Source: Achromobacter dolens (GTDB lineage: Bacteria; Pseudomonadota; Gammaproteobacteria; Burkholderiales; Burkholderiaceae_B). From it: a stretch of 64,000 bases of DNA. The notes under the pieces are model-generated. The model saw only the letters and a program-made list of their open reading frames with translations, was not told the DNA's origin and did not search any database. The stretch is taken from NCBI RefSeq assembly GCF_902859745.1, contig NZ_CADIJW010000005.1:156831-220830 (forward strand), read 5' to 3'. The position numbers and the translations under genes were made by a program. The first letter of the stretch is position 1, and each line of letters begins with the position of its first letter. Positions 61,872-64,000 of this stretch are shown one piece after another.

Positions 61872-63269
61872 CTAGCCGTGCAGCGCCCGGCCGAAGGCCG
61901 CCAGCACCGATTCGTGCAGCGTCTCCGACAGCGTCGGATGCGCGAACACGGTGTGCATCAGGTCTTCCTCGGTGGCTTCCAACGCCGCCGCCACGCCGTA
62001 GCCGGCGATCAGCTCTGACGCCTCCGGGTGGATGATGTGCGCGCCCAGCAGCTCGCCGGTGCCGGCATCGAACACCGTCTTCACCAGCCCCTGGTCTTCG
62101 CCCATGGCAATCGCCTTGCCGTTGCCGACGAAGGTGAACCTGCCGATGCGGATCTCGCCGCCCGTCGCCTTGGCGTGTTCGCGGGCGCGGGCCTCGGTCA
62201 TGCCGATGCTGGCGACCTGCGGATGCGAATAGGTGCACGCCGGAATGCGCAGCGGGTCGAGCGCGTGCACCGGCAGGCCGGCGATGGCTTCCGCGCACAG
62301 CACCGCCTCGTGGCTGGCCTTGTGCGCCAGCCACGGCGCGCCGGCCACGTCGCCAATGGCGTAGACGCCAGGTTCCGCCGTGCGGCCCAGGCCATCCGTG
62401 ACGATGTGGGTCTTCTCCACCTTCACGCGGGTCTGCTCCAGGCCCAGGTTCTCGACGTTGCCGACGATGCCGGCCGCGACGATGACGCGCTCGACCTCCA
62501 GCTCGATCTGCTTGCCCTGTTGCTCCAGCACGGCCTTGACGCCGGTGGCCGTCAGGCTGGACGACTTGACCGCGCACTGGGTCAGCACGCGGATGCCTTG
62601 CTTTTCGAACGCCTTGCGCGCCAGCGCGGATATCTCGGCGTCTTCCTGCGGCAGGATCTCGGCGGTCATGTCGATCAGCGTCACCTGCGCGCCGACCGCG
62701 CGGTAGAAGCTGGCGAACTCGGCGCCGATCGCGCCCGCGCCCACCACCAGCAGCGACTTGGGCAGCGCCGGCGGCGTCAGCGCCTGGCGATAGGTCCAGA
62801 CGCGTTCGCCCACCGGCAGCGCCGGCAGCTCGCGCGCCCGCGCGCCGGTGGCCAGGATGATGTGGCGCGCCGACAGCGTGGCGCCGTTGTCGAGCGCGAC
62901 GCGGCCGCCGCCGGCCAGCCGGGCGCTCGCGGCGAACACCGTCACGCCGTTCTTCTTCATCAGGTGCGTGACGCCCAGGCCCAGGCGGCCGGCGACCTTG
63001 CGCGAGCGCGCCACCATCGCGGCCAGGTCGGGTTGGGCCGCGCCGGCGCCGGTCACGCCGTACTGGTCGGCCTCGCGGCAGGCGCGCAGCACGGTGGCGC
63101 TGTGCAGCAGCGCCTTGGTCGGGATGCAGCCCCAGTTCAGGCAGATACCGCCGAGTTCGGCGCGTTCCACCAGCGCGGTCGACAGGCCCAGTTGCGCCGC
63201 GCGGATGGCGGCCACGTAGCCGCCGGGGCCGCCGCCCACCACCACCAGGTCAAACGAAGTCTTGGTCAT
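61872..63269 (-). CDS. lpdA: Dihydrolipoyl dehydrogenase (E3)
   Basis: E3 flavoprotein, 465 residues, which reoxidises the dihydrolipoyl groups of a 2-oxo acid dehydrogenase complex with NAD. FAD fold VVVGGGPGGYVAAIRAAQLG, redox disulfide GGICLNWGCIPTKALLH, NAD fold LLVVGAGAIGAEFASFYRAV, and the catalytic His-Glu pair in FAHPTLSETLHESVLAA. No lipoyl domain is fused, unlike some betaproteobacterial LpdA proteins. The ATG at 63269 (MTKTSFDLVV) is used. It follows the E2 gene by eight bases and is probably the last gene of the complex operon. Confidence 0.95.
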   Translation of the reverse strand: MTKTSFDLVVVGGGPGGYVAAIRAAQLGLSTALVERAELGGICLNWGCIPTKALLHSATVLRACREADQYGVTGAGAAQPDLAAMVARSRKVAGRLGLGVTHLMKKNGVTVFAASARLAGGGRVALDNGATLSARHIILATGARARELPALPVGERVWTYRQALTPPALPKSLLVVGAGAIGAEFASFYRAVGAQVTLIDMTAEILPQEDAEISALARKAFEKQGIRVLTQCAVKSSSLTATGVKAVLEQQGKQIELEVERVIVAAGIVGNVENLGLEQTRVKVEKTHIVTDGLGRTAEPGVYAIGDVAGAPWLAHKASHEAVLCAEAIAGLPVHALDPLRIPACTYSHPQVASIGMTEARAREHAKATGGEIRIGRFTFVGNGKAIAMGEDQGLVKTVFDAGTGELLGAHIIHPEASELIAGYGVAAALEATEEDLMHTVFAHPTLSETLHESVLAAFGRALHG

Positions 63270-63277
63270 GGCGGGGC

Positions 63278-64000
63278 TCACAGCAGGATGCGCACGGGGG
63301 CTTCGATCAGCGCGCGGAAGGCGGCCAGCCAGCGCGCGCCGACGGCGCCGTCCACCACGCGGTGGTCGGCCGACAGCGTCACGGTCATGACGGTGGCTGC
63401 CTTCAGGTCGCCATTGTCGTCCACCACCGGGCGGCGTTCGGCCGCGCCCACCGCCAGGATCGCGGCCTGCGGCGGGTTGATGATGGCGGCGAACTGCTTG
63501 ATGCCGTACATGCCCAGGTTGCTCACCGTCAGCGAGCCGCCGGTGAATTCCTCGGGCTTCAGGCGATTGACCTTTGCGCGGCCGGCCAGCTCGACGATCT
63601 CGGCGGCGATGGCGGACAGCGGCTTGACGTCGGCGTCGCGCACGATGGGCGTGACCAGGCCGCCGTCGGTGGCCACGGCCACGCTGATGTCGGCGCCGGC
63701 ATGGAATTCGATGGCGTCCTCGTGCCAGCTGGCGTTGACCTCGGGCACCTCGCGCAGCGCCAGCGCGGCGGCGCGCACGATGAAGTCATTGACCGACAGC
63801 TTGACCGCGCCGCCCTGGTTGGCCTGGGCGCGCAGGGCCAGCAGCGCGTCCATGCGGCAGTCCACCGTCAGGTAGAAGTGCGGCACCTGCTGCTTGCTTT
63901 CGGTCAGGCGGCGGGCGATGGCGCGGCGCATGCCGGAATGCGGCACGCGGCGGCCGGCGGCGCGGCTGGCCTGCGGCGCGGCGGCAACGGGGGCGCGGTC
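63278..64000 (-). CDS. 2-oxo acid dehydrogenase E2 acyltransferase (5' partial)
   Basis: The C-terminal 240 residues of a dihydrolipoamide acyltransferase, the core of a 2-oxo acid (pyruvate, branched-chain or acetoin) dehydrogenase complex. The catalytic domain is nearly complete: MRRAIARRLTESKQQVPHFY, GGSLTVSNLGMYGIKQFAAI, INPPQAAILAVGAAERRPV and the active-site LSADHRVVDGAVGARWL (His and Asp). Upstream residues to the window edge (DRAPVAAAPQASRAAGRR) are an Ala/Pro/Arg linker, so the peripheral-subunit and lipoyl domains lie beyond the window. An internal ATG at 63946 is not the true start. Which complex it belongs to cannot be decided here. Confidence 0.9.
   Translation of the reverse strand, partial: DRAPVAAAPQASRAAGRRVPHSGMRRAIARRLTESKQQVPHFYLTVDCRMDALLALRAQANQGGAVKLSVNDFIVRAAALALREVPEVNASWHEDAIEFHAGADISVAVATDGGLVTPIVRDADVKPLSAIAAEIVELAGRAKVNRLKPEEFTGGSLTVSNLGMYGIKQFAAIINPPQAAILAVGAAERRPVVDDNGDLKAATVMTVTLSADHRVVDGAVGARWLAAFRALIEAPVRILL

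Noticed and set aside
1-64000. CRISPR array, toxin-antitoxin pair, phage or defence island
   Set aside because: No regularly spaced direct repeats, small overlapping toxin/antitoxin genes, nucleases, reverse transcriptases or phage structural genes were recognised on either strand.

Overview
The window looks like chromosome of a betaproteobacterium of the family Alcaligenaceae, most likely Achromobacter or a close Bordetella relative. The reasons are the very high GC content, orphan Bug-type (tripartite tricarboxylate) binding proteins, many LysR/IclR/GntR regulators paired with small catabolic operons, and the housekeeping block hemA-prfA-prmC-grxD-ubiX. I see no phage, insertion sequence, integrase, CRISPR array or rRNA. 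One tRNA (Phe) is present. The window begins inside a hydroxypyruvate isomerase gene and ends inside a 2-oxo acid dehydrogenase E2 gene.

Layout. 1-4.7 kb: sugar-acid isomerase end, a Bug protein, a DMT exporter and two LysE exporters around an Lrp/AsnC regulator. 4.7-9.5 kb: tRNA-Phe and the housekeeping block (haem, translation termination, glutaredoxin, ubiquinone). 9.6-12.2 kb: a DUF6817 protein, then a MetQ-like binding protein with an acireductone dioxygenase. 12.3-17.4 kb: a four-gene leftward unit (Bug protein, acyl-CoA synthetase, citryl-CoA-lyase-like protein, SDR) opposite an IclR regulator. 17.4-19.7 kb: sulfite reductase plus DUF934. 19.8-26 kb: MFS pump/LysR pair, DUF2970, LysR/DUF3100 pair and an unknown protein. 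26.2-36.6 kb: glutathione transferase, flavin dehydrogenase, three SDRs and a full branched-chain-type ABC importer, with a GntR regulator divergent from the last SDR. 36.6-39.3 kb: repeat-rich intergenic DNA, carbonic anhydrase, FxLYD and PsiF proteins. 39.4-44.3 kb: a beta-ketoadipate operon with an unusual gene set and a PcaR-like IclR regulator. 44.3-47.7 kb: SDR, AtoE-type transporter and 3-hydroxyacyl-CoA dehydrogenase. 48-52 kb: ppc and queC. 52-56.4 kb: a receiver-like/winged-helix/EAL protein, MFS, GNAT and LysR. 56.4-60.7 kb: an apparently truncated leuA, an AraC regulator and ilvD. 60.9-64 kb: LysR, lpdA and a partial E2.

How it works together. Most accessory parts are compact uptake-plus-catabolism modules: a periplasmic binding protein or importer, CoA-activating and dehydrogenase enzymes, and an adjacent regulator with a palindromic candidate operator. 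They would feed organic acids and aromatics into central metabolism. I did not find an obviously new defence or mobile system. The items most worth a second look are: the receiver-like/wHTH/EAL protein with its perfect 16-bp inverted repeat; the citryl-CoA-lyase-like protein whose catalytic Asp appears replaced; the pca operon carrying catC, a YciI protein and a cyclase without ring-cleavage genes; the leuA copy cut off at the end of a LysR gene; and a 33-bp perfect inverted repeat with nested hairpins.
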